Positions 1-6,813 of a DNA stretch of 8,229 nucleotides are shown here, piece by piece. The stretch's first letter is position 1. The number at the start of each line of letters is the position of its first letter. The notes beneath the pieces are model-generated. The model had not been told where the DNA came from, searched no databases, and was given only the letters and a program-made list of their open reading frames with translations. This DNA comes from UBA8950 sp034411635 (GTDB lineage: Bacteria > Chloroflexota > Anaerolineae > Anaerolineales > Villigracilaceae), in contig DAOUML010000277.1 of the NCBI GenBank assembly GCA_034411635.1, positions 1 to 8,229 of the forward strand, written 5' to 3'. Made by a program: the position numbers and the translations under genes.

Positions 1-687
1 ACCCGCGCGGTATGCAACGAGACCGCCGAACACTGCCAGCACCTGCGCGGACACAAACCGCCCGGCGGCCTGACCGCCAAAGCCCCCTGGTACATGAAAC
101 ACGAAAAAGAAGGCAAAATCCCTGGCGAGCCGCGCCCATACTTCATCCGTCCGCGCAAGGCGGAAGATTTCACCGTTGGAGCCAGCATCTTGTGGCTGCG
201 CTTCGTCTCGGAAGAGAAAAGCCCCTGGCGCATCGCCCGTCCGCTGGCAACGAAGGAAGGCGATACCCTGCTGGCTCCGGATGTCATTGGCAATGCTTCG
301 ACGCGCTCAGCAACCGGCGGTTGGCGATACAGCGAAAGCGACATTGTCACCCGCACCCGCAGCATCCAAAACGAACAAAAACAAACCGTCCAGCAGGAAC
401 AATGGCTGCGCTGGATTCACGAGGCAACCGTCGCCGCTGTCGGCGAGACCGCCGAGGGCCAGGTTTTGCTGACTTTTGAGACCGCCCTGCCCGATGACGA
501 CCCCGGCCTGTCCTCCATTGGCCTGTTCCGCATCTGGATGTCGAACGCGCTTTTCATGGGAACCGAAGAAAACTATAATGGCTCTTTCGTCGGCTTTGTG
601 CCGGAAGGCCAGTTACCAATGGAGAATATCAAAGCAATGCTCGATTGGAACAAAATTTTAGGCCGCGAGGAAACAAAAACAACATGA
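1..687 (+). CDS. Protein of unknown function, 5'-truncated by the window edge
   Basis: The frame is open from the first base to the TGA at 685-687, giving 228 visible residues, so the true start lies outside the window. The internal ATG at 94 has no ribosome binding site in front of it, and the codons upstream continue the same coding style, so I do not take it as the start. I do not recognise the family. The visible part is soluble and rich in charged residues and tryptophan, with no membrane segment. Near the left edge is a Cys/His cluster (Cys5, His11, Cys12, His14, His18 of the visible part) that could bind metal or be incidental. A polar, Gln-rich helix-like stretch lies around residues 120-140, followed by an acidic segment with four consecutive Asp/Pro-Asp residues near 165. 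The stop overlaps the start of the following HIT gene by four bases, which suggests one transcript and coupled translation. Reading frame confidence is high; function is unknown. Confidence 0.8.
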   Translation, partial: TRAVCNETAEHCQHLRGHKPPGGLTAKAPWYMKHEKEGKIPGEPRPYFIRPRKAEDFTVGASILWLRFVSEEKSPWRIARPLATKEGDTLLAPDVIGNASTRSATGGWRYSESDIVTRTRSIQNEQKQTVQQEQWLRWIHEATVAAVGETAEGQVLLTFETALPDDDPGLSSIGLFRIWMSNALFMGTEENYNGSFVGFVPEGQLPMENIKAMLDWNKILGREETKTT

Positions 688-1148
688 CCACCCTCATCCA
701 ACAACGCGTTGAACTGGCCCGACTGGGCCAAAACCCCACCGTCATCTGCCGAATGGACTCCGGCTGGGCCGTTTTCGGCGACCATCAGGTGCTCAACGGC
801 TACTGTCTGTTGCTGCCCGACCCGGTTGTCGGTTCGATTAACGACCTATCCATCCGCCAGCGTGAAATCTTCCTGCGCGATATGACCCTCATCGGCGACG
901 CCCTGCTCGAAGTGACCGACGCCTGGCGCATCAACTACGAAATCCTCGGCAATGCCGACCCAGCCCTGCATGCACACATCGTCCCCCGCTATCATGCCGA
1001 ACCGGAAGAATACCGCAAAGGCCCGGTCTGGTTCTATCCCTGGGATTCGGTGCCAAAGTTTGACCCAACCCGCCACGCCCCGCTAATGGAAAAACTCCGC
1101 GCGACCATCGGGCAGAAAATACAGGCGATTTACGATTCCAAATTCTAA
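684..1148 (+). CDS. HIT-family (histidine triad) nucleotide hydrolase-like protein
   Basis: The product is 154 residues, the usual size for a single-domain HIT protein. The signature is at residues 90-102, where Leu-His96-Ala-His98-Ile-Val-Pro-Arg matches the second and third histidines of the triad plus the following Pro-Arg. By family knowledge His96 would be the nucleophile that attacks the alpha-phosphate of a nucleotide substrate such as a dinucleoside polyphosphate or nucleoside phosphoramidate. The first triad histidine is replaced by Ala94. An N-terminal hydrophobic strand followed by Leu-Pro-Asp-Pro (residues 42-47) fits the HIT fold. I chose the ATG at 684 because it overlaps the upstream stop as ATGA. 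A TTG at 645 would add 13 residues and a 43-base overlap. A GAGG at 667-670 lies 13 bases upstream, a long spacing, so coupling to the upstream gene probably matters. No signal peptide is seen, so it is probably cytoplasmic. The substrate cannot be told from sequence. Confidence 0.85.
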   Translation: MTTLIQQRVELARLGQNPTVICRMDSGWAVFGDHQVLNGYCLLLPDPVVGSINDLSIRQREIFLRDMTLIGDALLEVTDAWRINYEILGNADPALHAHIVPRYHAEPEEYRKGPVWFYPWDSVPKFDPTRHAPLMEKLRATIGQKIQAIYDSKF

Positions 1149-1178
1149 TCATTTTCATACGCCCCGCCAGGATTCTTT

Positions 1179-1187
1179 TGGTAAAAT
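1179..1187 (+). promoter_or_regulatory. Candidate extended -10 promoter for clpC
   Basis: TGGTAAAAT fits the extended -10 pattern TGnTATAAT with a five-of-six match in the hexamer (TAAAAT, 1182-1187). No good -35 hexamer lies 16-18 bases upstream, which extended -10 promoters can tolerate. Transcription would start near 1193-1195 and leave a leader of about 80 bases before clpC. A TTGACA at 1211-1216 is a rival -35, but I find no convincing -10 at the right distance from it. Inferred from motif match alone. Confidence 0.35.
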
Positions 1188-1192
1188 CCAAT

Positions 1193-1218
1193 CAGATAGA
1201 ATCTGTCTAATTGACAGA
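1193..1218. repeat. Two interlocked inverted repeats upstream of clpC, possible operator
   Basis: CAGAT-AGA-ATCTG (1193-1205) and TCTGTC-TAATT-GACAGA (1202-1218) are both perfect inverted repeats that share the bases TCTG. The first overlaps the predicted transcription start of the extended -10 candidate, a normal place for a repressor site. The sequence matches neither the CtsR heptad direct repeat, nor the HrcA CIRCE element, nor the HspR HAIR element as I know them. It could instead fold as alternative hairpins in the clpC leader RNA. The role is inferred from position and symmetry. Confidence 0.4.
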
Positions 1219-1238
1219 CACTCACCCTAGAGAACTAG

Positions 1239-1258
1239 CCCTGGCCCAATCCCCAGGG
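1239..1258 (+). other. Small stem-loop directly before the clpC ribosome binding site
   Basis: CCCTGG (1239-1244) and CCAGGG (1253-1258) can form a 6-bp GC-rich stem with an 8-base loop. The 3' arm ends immediately before the AAGGAG ribosome binding site at 1259 and does not pair with it. It has no following T tract, so it is not a terminator. It may hold the binding site open or stabilise the 5' end of the message, or it may be chance. Confidence 0.35.
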
Positions 1259-1264
1259 AAGGAG
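1259..1264 (+). promoter_or_regulatory. Strong ribosome binding site of clpC
   Basis: AAGGAG lies 8 bases upstream of the ATG at 1273, which is ideal spacing and fixes the clpC start. Confidence 0.8.
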
Positions 1265-1272
1265 AAAGAATT

Positions 1273-3768
1273 ATGGCTGGCATGGACCGCTTTACACAGC
1301 GAGCGCGGCGCGTACTCAGCCTGGCTCATCAAGAAGCCGAACGCGCCCATCACAATTTAATCGGCACCGAACACCTGCTGATTGGCTTAATCGAAGAAGA
1401 AGGCGGCGTGGCCGGGCGGGTTCTGCGCGAAATGGGCCTGGAAGCCCCGCGCGTGCGCGAAATGGTCATGCGCTTAACGGGCGAAGGCCGCACCCCACCC
1501 GGGCAACGCCTCGAACTGGCCGCCGATACCCAACAAGTGCTGGAGTTGGCCGTTGAAGAGGCCCGCCGCATGGGACATCATTACATCGGCACCGAACATC
1601 TGTTACTCGGCCTGATTCTGATTGAGGGAACAGCGACAGAAGTGCTGCGCCGCCTGGGTGTAACCCCCGACGAAATCCGCCGCCAAACCCGGCGCATTTT
1701 ACAGGAATCCTCCACCACGCCCCCGCCGGCCCCTGCCGGTGGGCCGGCCCGCCCGCCCCAGGGCCAAAAAGGCCAGGAAAAAGGCGCAAAAACCCCGCTG
1801 GTAGACCAACTCGCCACCGACCTGACCGCCAAAGCCGAAGAAGGCAAACTCGACCCGGTCATTGGCCGCCAGATGGAAATCGAACGTGTCATCCAGATTT
1901 TGGCCCGCCGCACCAAGAACAACCCGGCCCTGATTGGCGAACCCGGCGTCGGAAAGACGGCCATCGTCGAGGGCCTGGCCCAGCGCATTGTCGATGGCGA
2001 TGTGCCTGCGCCGCTAATGAACAAGCGCGTGCTGCAATTGGATGTCGGCTCGCTGGTGGCAGGTACCATGTACCGCGGCCAATTTGAGGAGCGTCTGAAA
2101 CGCATCATCGACGAACTGAAAGCCAACGGCTCAATTCTATTCATCGACGAAGTCCACATGCTGGTTGGGGCTGGCGCGGCTGGCTCCAGCGTCGATGCGG
2201 CCAATATACTCAAACCGGCCCTTTCGCGCGGCGAGTTGCAAGTCATCGGCGCGACCACGCTTGAAGAATACCGCAAGCACATCGAGTCGGATGCCGCGCT
2301 TGAACGGCGTTTCCAGTCGATTCAGGTGGATGAACCCTCCGAAGAGGAGACCATCGCCATTCTGAAGGGCATCCGCGAGGCTTACGAAGAGCACCACAAA
2401 CTGGTCATTTCAGATGAAGCCCTCGAAGCGGCCACCCACCTTTCTTCCCGCTATGTGACCGAACGCTTCCTGCCCGATAAAGCCATCGATCTGATTGACG
2501 AATCTTCGTCGCGGGTGCGCATGTATAAATCTCCGGCGGCCAAGCAAGCCAAAGACCTGTATACCCAACTGCGCGAGATCCGCCAAAACCGCGTACTGGC
2601 CCAGGAAGAATCAAATCAGGAAGAGATTCGCCAGTGGCAGGAACAGGAAATCTCGATTGAAAACCAACTGGAACGAATGCGCACCATGTGGGATCGCGCC
2701 AATAGTCCGGTGGTGAGCGCTGAAGACATTGCCGAAGTGGTCTCCATGTGGACGGGCGTGCCGCTGATGCAACTGGCCCAGGAAGAATCGGAACGTCTGC
2801 TGCACATGGAAGATGAACTCAAAACCGCCATTATCGGCCAGGACGAGGCCATAGACGCGATTTCCCGCGCCGTGCGCCGCGCCAGGGCCGGGCTAAAAGA
2901 CCCGCGCCGCCCGATTGGTTCGTTCATCTTCCTTGGGCCTACCGGCGTAGGAAAAACCGAACTGACCAAAGCCCTGGCCAGGTTCATGTTTGGCAGCGAA
3001 GACGCCGCCGTGCAACTCGATATGTCTGAATTTATGGAACGCCACACCGCCAGCCGGCTGGTGGGCGCGCCTCCCGGCTACATCGGCTATGAGGACGCCG
3101 GTCAACTGACCGAAGCCCTGCGCCGCCGTCCGTACTCGATTGTGGTTTTCGATGAAATCGAGAAAGCCCACCCCGAAGTCCATAACATGTTGTTGCAAAT
3201 TATGGAAGAAGGCCACCTTTCAGACGCCAAAGGCCGCAAGGTCGATTTCCGCAATGCGATTATCGTGATGACCTCCAACGTTGGCGCAGACCTGATCAAG
3301 CGTCAGACCGCGCTCGGTTTCCAACTCAAACGCGATGAAGTGGCAGAGGAACAAGTCTCTTACGAAGATATGCGCAAGAAACTGAACGAATCGCTCAAGC
3401 GCGCCTTCCGGCCTGAATTTATCAACCGCGTCGATAGCACCATCATCTTCCGCGCCCTGAATCGCAGTGACATTCAACAGATCGTCGGCCTGGAATTGAA
3501 CAAGGTTGCGGCGCGATTGGTCGACCACAACATCATCCTGACCGCCACGCCCGCCGCCTTGAATCTGTTCGCCGAAAAGGGGTACGACGCTGAAATGGGC
3601 GCGAGGCCGCTGCGCCGTGTCATTCAGCAGCGGGTTGAGGACAAACTGTCTGATGCGTTGCTGGCTGGAACCTTTGTGGATGGCGATAGAATCGAAGTAG
3701 ATGTAGACGCCGAGGGCGAAGTGGTGCTGAAACGGGTAGAAACCCCACAGCCTGAAGCGGTGGTGTAA
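1273..3768 (+). CDS. clpC: ATP-dependent Clp protease ATP-binding subunit ClpC
   Basis: This 831-residue class I (two-ring) AAA+ unfoldase unfolds proteins and feeds them to ClpP in the cytoplasm. Residues 1-145 are the double Clp-N repeat, with Gly-Thr-Glu-His-Leu-Leu occurring at 31-36 and again at 106-111. A Pro/Gly-rich linker follows (146-173). AAA1 has Walker A GEPGVGKT at 222-229, Walker B ending in Asp292-Glu293 and arginine-finger residues Arg345-Arg346. The middle coiled coil (about 420-475) is short, as in ClpC and unlike the long ClpB M domain. AAA2 has Walker A GPTGVGKT at 555-562, Walker B Asp627-Glu628 and sensor 2 GARPLRR at 776-782. Leu-Gly-Phe at 681-683 is the loop tripeptide that docks on ClpP, which argues against the disaggregase ClpB. 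The length is near the family norm and all key residues are present. No ctsR, mcsA or mcsB lies beside it, so regulation probably differs from the Bacillus scheme. It appears to be transcribed alone, from its own upstream region to a strong terminator. Confidence 0.97.
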   Translation: MAGMDRFTQRARRVLSLAHQEAERAHHNLIGTEHLLIGLIEEEGGVAGRVLREMGLEAPRVREMVMRLTGEGRTPPGQRLELAADTQQVLELAVEEARRMGHHYIGTEHLLLGLILIEGTATEVLRRLGVTPDEIRRQTRRILQESSTTPPPAPAGGPARPPQGQKGQEKGAKTPLVDQLATDLTAKAEEGKLDPVIGRQMEIERVIQILARRTKNNPALIGEPGVGKTAIVEGLAQRIVDGDVPAPLMNKRVLQLDVGSLVAGTMYRGQFEERLKRIIDELKANGSILFIDEVHMLVGAGAAGSSVDAANILKPALSRGELQVIGATTLEEYRKHIESDAALERRFQSIQVDEPSEEETIAILKGIREAYEEHHKLVISDEALEAATHLSSRYVTERFLPDKAIDLIDESSSRVRMYKSPAAKQAKDLYTQLREIRQNRVLAQEESNQEEIRQWQEQEISIENQLERMRTMWDRANSPVVSAEDIAEVVSMWTGVPLMQLAQEESERLLHMEDELKTAIIGQDEAIDAISRAVRRARAGLKDPRRPIGSFIFLGPTGVGKTELTKALARFMFGSEDAAVQLDMSEFMERHTASRLVGAPPGYIGYEDAGQLTEALRRRPYSIVVFDEIEKAHPEVHNMLLQIMEEGHLSDAKGRKVDFRNAIIVMTSNVGADLIKRQTALGFQLKRDEVAEEQVSYEDMRKKLNESLKRAFRPEFINRVDSTIIFRALNRSDIQQIVGLELNKVAARLVDHNIILTATPAALNLFAEKGYDAEMGARPLRRVIQQRVEDKLSDALLAGTFVDGDRIEVDVDAEGEVVLKRVETPQPEAVV

Positions 3769-3781
3769 GGCTCTTTAAATC

Positions 3782-3826
3782 AATAGCCTGTCTGGGCGGC
3801 ATAAGCCGCCCAGACAGGCTATTTTT
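3782..3826. terminator. Shared intrinsic terminator between convergent clpC and M16C genes
   Basis: A perfect 19-bp inverted repeat (arms 3782-3800 and 3805-3823) closes an ATAA loop and is followed by TTTTT at 3822-3826, starting 13 bases after the clpC stop. It is a textbook Rho-independent terminator for the plus strand. On the minus strand the same stem begins about 12 bases after the stop of the peptidase gene and is followed by a weaker T-rich run, ATTGATTT. It therefore probably terminates both genes, more efficiently in the clpC direction. Confidence 0.93.
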
Positions 3827-3834
3827 GCGGGAAT

Positions 3835-6741
3835 CTACATCACCTTGTTTATTTCCAGCAAGTCTTTGCGCTCCTGATTGGCTTTTATGATCGCATCGGC
3901 AGAGCCGAGGACGACGATTTCGCCTTTTTTGGCGACCTGTTCAAGCACCTCGGCAAAGTTTTTGAAATCGGCCACGCTTGCGCTAAGCACTTCAGCCCGA
4001 ATTTTCTGGCGGATTTCGTCGGTGTAGTTGGTGAGGTGGCGCACCATGCTGGCCCAGCCTTTGGCATCGGGCAGCATGTAGGCGTCGATGTCGCCGATGG
4101 TGCCGATGATGGTTTTGGTCAGTTCGCTTTCGCTCAAGTCGAGGTTGCGCAGGAAGGTTGGGGTGGCGTCGTAGTTATCGAGGCTGGCGAGCAGGTTGGG
4201 GTCGCGATAGGAGAGATAGGCAAAGGTGCCGGAGGTCATGTCAAAGGTGCTGAATCCGCCGTAGGCGCCGCCCTGTACGCGGATTTTGTCCCATAGCCAG
4301 GTGGTGCCGAGGTAGTTACGGATGACATGCACCGAGCCGTGCGGCTGGTAGCCCAATGCGTAGAGATTCGCGCCTTTGCCAACGTAGTTGACCTGAGCGG
4401 GGATGGTGAGGCCTTCGTTTGCCAGTTTTTCGGTTTTCCGGTATTCCGGTTGCGCGGTTGAACCAGGCAACGGGATAACCGGCAAACTGGATAACAGGTT
4501 ATCAAGCATCGGGTGGAAGGTTCCGTAGGAGGCTGAATCGAGGGTGACGTTAACCACCATCGAAGCGCGATTCAGCAAGAGTTTGCGAGCGGCTTCCAAT
4601 TTCCCTAAAACAGAATCCCAGTCCTTTTCGATTTCTTCGGCCAATCGGCGCAGAAAGAACAGGTTTTCAAGGCCGCCGATTTGCTCGCTGACCCAATCGG
4701 CTTCGCTGAAACGGGCGGCGAGGCGGCTTTTAACGACAGCGTGACCGCCAGGGATGAGACCGGCTTCTGCCCCGGCTTTATCTTCGAGTACGATTTGTTT
4801 GAAGCGCTCGCGGTTGTCGAGTTTGGCGGTGAGGAGGATATCTTTGAGGATATTAAGCAGCTCGGTGGCTTTTTCGGTGGTGGCTTTGCCGCGCAGGAAG
4901 AAGTACAGGGCTGAATTTTGGCTATCGCGAATGGCGGAGAGCAATAGGCCAGCGCGAATTCCGCCCGTATTTTTGCCGATGCGTTGGGTAAGCGCGACGT
5001 AATCTTGCGTTTCGGTGCCCATTTGCAGCAAGAGGCGGCCCATCAGCCCGATGAAGGGCAGTAAATCAGCAGGAATGGCGCGCAAATCGAAGCCCAGATC
5101 AAGATAGACGATGCCGTTGGTGGGCAGGTCGTGGGTGATGAGTTGCGCGCCGTGTAACTCGCCAACTTCGATGGGAATGGTTTTAATGTTAGGATCGAGG
5201 TCGGAGAGAGTCAGGGCCGGGATGGTTGCCAGGGCTTCGGGAGTATCGGGCGTTTCCTGATGTTTTTTCAGTTCGGCGACATCGACGGTCAGTTTTTCGA
5301 TTTGGGCCGGGGTAAGGGCGGCTTTGACGCGGGCCAGGCGTTCAGTTTCGGCGGCTTCCTTGCGCTGGCCTTCTTCGGGGTCGGGGATGAGGTGAACGGT
5401 GGTGCGATGGGGGTTATGAATGAGATGTTGTTCGATAAGATTCTCAAAATATCGACCGGCTGCGTGTTGCGTTTTTACGTTTTGGAGCGGGGCTTCAAAG
5501 GCCAGGCCGCTGATTGGGTCGGCATCGTAGAGCCAGGGGCGCAGGGCATTGAGCATTAAAAACAGGCCGCGCGGGAATTGGCCGGTGTTTTGTTCGCGCA
5601 GACGGAATTCGATGGTGTTCAGCGAGGCGGCTACCGTTTCAGGGTCGAGGCCGTTTTGGGCCAGTTCAGCCAAAGTAGACTGGATGACATTCTCGACCTG
5701 CTCCAGGTTTTCGCGCTGGACACCTTTCATGCCGGCGGTGAAGTAGCCCTGCCGCAGTTCATCCTGATAGCCGCCAACCACATCTTCGCCCAGGCCGCTA
5801 TCGAGCAAGGCTTTTTTGAGCGGGGAAGCCGGGGTTGCCAGCAAGATATGCCCCAAAATTGAGAGTCCGAATACGGTTTCAGGGTCAATCGATTCAGGCA
5901 TTAACCAGTTCATCGTCAGAAACGATTTGGCGTCGTCTGAATCGCCGCTGTCATAGGGGGCAACCATGCGCTTGGGCGCTGTCCACACGGGTTGGAGGGG
6001 CAGCGCGGAATTGACTTCCTTCGGCGCGAAGGCGTCCAGCCATTCATCGAGCAGGCGCAGGCGTTCTTCTTCCGGGTCGTCGCCGTAGAAATAGATATAG
6101 GAATTGGACGGGTGATAGTAGGTTTGGTGGAAATTCTTGAATTCTTCGTAAGTCAGGTTGGGGATGACGGCCGGGTCGCCGCCAGAGTTGAGACCGTAGG
6201 GCGTATCGGGATAGAGCGATTGCTGGGAGAGTTCGCCGAGCAGGTCATCGGGCGAGGACAGCGCGCCCTTCATTTCGTTAAAGACCACGCCCTTGAAAAC
6301 CAGCGGCGCTTCGGGGCTTTCGAGTTCGTAATGCCAACCTTCCTGCTGAAGCGTGCGCTCCGGGATAAGCGGGTACAGCACGGCGTCGAGGTAGACATCA
6401 ATCAGATTATAAAAATCCTTCAGGTTGGTGGTGGCAACCGGATAGCAAGTTTTATCGGGGTAGGTAAAGGCATTCAGGAAGGTATTAAGCGAACTCTTGG
6501 CAAGTTCAATAAACGGTTCTTTAACCGGGTATTTGCGCGAACCGCATAAAACCGAGTGTTCCATAATATGGGCAATACCGTTGGAACTTTGCGGCGGGGT
6601 GCGGAAGGTGATGCCGAAAACTTTGTTCTCGTCATTGTTGAGAACAGAAAGCAGGCGCGCGCCGGTCTTATCGTGGCGGTAGAGTTTGGCGATTGAGGCG
6701 ATTTCGGGAATGGTTTCTTCGTTCAGGAGGGTGAAGGTCAT
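3835..6741 (-). CDS. M16C zinc metallopeptidase, presequence protease (PreP/Cym1)-like
   Basis: The 968-residue product has the length and layout of the PreP/Cym1 group, clamshell peptidases that degrade unfolded peptides. The inverted zinc motif HxxEH is at residues 58-62 (His58, catalytic Glu61, His62), and the third ligand is Glu156 in the conserved Gly-Val-Val-Phe-Asn-Glu-Met-Lys-Gly segment. The stretches at 57-105 and 148-160 are close to human PITRM1 as I recall it. Residues of roughly 455-700 correspond to the M16C-associated hinge region, including a charged helical hairpin around 455-495. Near the C-terminus, Arg821 and Tyr827 in the RVQGGAYGG segment match the Arg/Tyr pair that helps bind substrate. 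No signal peptide or membrane segment is present, so it probably works in the cytoplasm on peptides, perhaps including products of ClpCP-type proteases. The ATG at 6741 has a GGAG six bases upstream. It shares its direction with the receiver and MoeA genes, 72 bases upstream, and may be co-transcribed with them. Confidence 0.95.
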   Translation of the reverse strand: MTFTLLNEETIPEIASIAKLYRHDKTGARLLSVLNNDENKVFGITFRTPPQSSNGIAHIMEHSVLCGSRKYPVKEPFIELAKSSLNTFLNAFTYPDKTCYPVATTNLKDFYNLIDVYLDAVLYPLIPERTLQQEGWHYELESPEAPLVFKGVVFNEMKGALSSPDDLLGELSQQSLYPDTPYGLNSGGDPAVIPNLTYEEFKNFHQTYYHPSNSYIYFYGDDPEEERLRLLDEWLDAFAPKEVNSALPLQPVWTAPKRMVAPYDSGDSDDAKSFLTMNWLMPESIDPETVFGLSILGHILLATPASPLKKALLDSGLGEDVVGGYQDELRQGYFTAGMKGVQRENLEQVENVIQSTLAELAQNGLDPETVAASLNTIEFRLREQNTGQFPRGLFLMLNALRPWLYDADPISGLAFEAPLQNVKTQHAAGRYFENLIEQHLIHNPHRTTVHLIPDPEEGQRKEAAETERLARVKAALTPAQIEKLTVDVAELKKHQETPDTPEALATIPALTLSDLDPNIKTIPIEVGELHGAQLITHDLPTNGIVYLDLGFDLRAIPADLLPFIGLMGRLLLQMGTETQDYVALTQRIGKNTGGIRAGLLLSAIRDSQNSALYFFLRGKATTEKATELLNILKDILLTAKLDNRERFKQIVLEDKAGAEAGLIPGGHAVVKSRLAARFSEADWVSEQIGGLENLFFLRRLAEEIEKDWDSVLGKLEAARKLLLNRASMVVNVTLDSASYGTFHPMLDNLLSSLPVIPLPGSTAQPEYRKTEKLANEGLTIPAQVNYVGKGANLYALGYQPHGSVHVIRNYLGTTWLWDKIRVQGGAYGGFSTFDMTSGTFAYLSYRDPNLLASLDNYDATPTFLRNLDLSESELTKTIIGTIGDIDAYMLPDAKGWASMVRHLTNYTDEIRQKIRAEVLSASVADFKNFAEVLEQVAKKGEIVVLGSADAIIKANQERKDLLEINKVM

Positions 6742-6747
6742 GGGAGG

Positions 6748-6751
6748 CTCC
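6748..6751 (-). promoter_or_regulatory. Ribosome binding site of the M16C peptidase gene
   Basis: On the minus strand GGAG lies 6 bases upstream of the ATG at 6741, which supports this start. It is only four bases long and sits at the edge of the heptamer repeat tract. Confidence 0.6.
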
Positions 6752-6754
6752 GGG

Positions 6755-6813
6755 ATGGTTAGTGGAGAATGGTTAATAGAGAATGGAGAATGGAGAATGG
6801 AGGAGAATGGCTA
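6755..6813. repeat. Degenerate 7-base tandem repeat filling the receiver-peptidase gap
   Basis: Read on the plus strand, the tract parses into eight consecutive heptamer-like units: ATGGTTA, GTGGAGA, ATGGTTA, ATAGAGA, ATGGAGA, ATGGAGA, ATGGAGGAGA (with a 3-base insertion) and ATGGCTA. The consensus is ATGGAGA. The first four units also form an imperfect 14-base direct repeat. The tract ends exactly at the stop codon of the receiver gene (6814) and reaches to within 13 bases of the peptidase start, so it makes up nearly all of the 72-base gap. In the minus-strand transcript it is a pyrimidine-rich CCAUUCU-type leader. It lies outside all coding frames. Slippage-driven expansion is the likely origin; a function is not shown. 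Confidence 0.8.

Noticed and set aside
12..479. 155-residue Arg/Pro-rich open frame at the left edge
   Set aside because: It overlaps the better-supported frame running from 1 to 687, and its composition is typical of an out-of-frame translation.
94..687. A complete gene starting at the ATG at 94
   Set aside because: No ribosome binding site precedes it and the same frame is open and coding-like back to base 1.
645..1148. A TTG start at 645 for the HIT gene
   Set aside because: It would overlap the upstream gene by 43 bases, and the added residues do not look like part of the HIT fold; the ATGA overlap at 684 is a better start.
1211..1216. TTGACA as a -35 box for clpC
   Set aside because: No acceptable -10 hexamer lies 16-18 bases downstream, and the hexamer is explained as part of the inverted repeat at 1202-1218.
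1725..1750. GC-rich palindromes, including a perfect 10-base GGGCCGGCCC at 1741-1750
   Set aside because: They fall in the codons for the Pro/Gly/Ala linker of ClpC, where such symmetry arises easily from codon use; no regulatory role is needed to explain them.
1581..2282. Long 233-residue open frame antisense to clpC
   Set aside because: It lies wholly inside the well-supported clpC gene, has a low-complexity Ser/Arg/Pro composition and has no recognisable domain; it is a shadow of GC-rich codon use.
5992..6549. 185-residue open frame antisense to the M16C gene
   Set aside because: It overlaps the catalytic domain of a clear peptidase gene and its sequence is a mirror of those codons, with no motif of its own.
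6764..6810. Repeated GGAGAATGG motifs read as ribosome sites plus starts of a plus-strand gene
   Set aside because: The frames opened by these ATGs do not continue into a credible protein, and the region is a short tandem repeat between two minus-strand genes.
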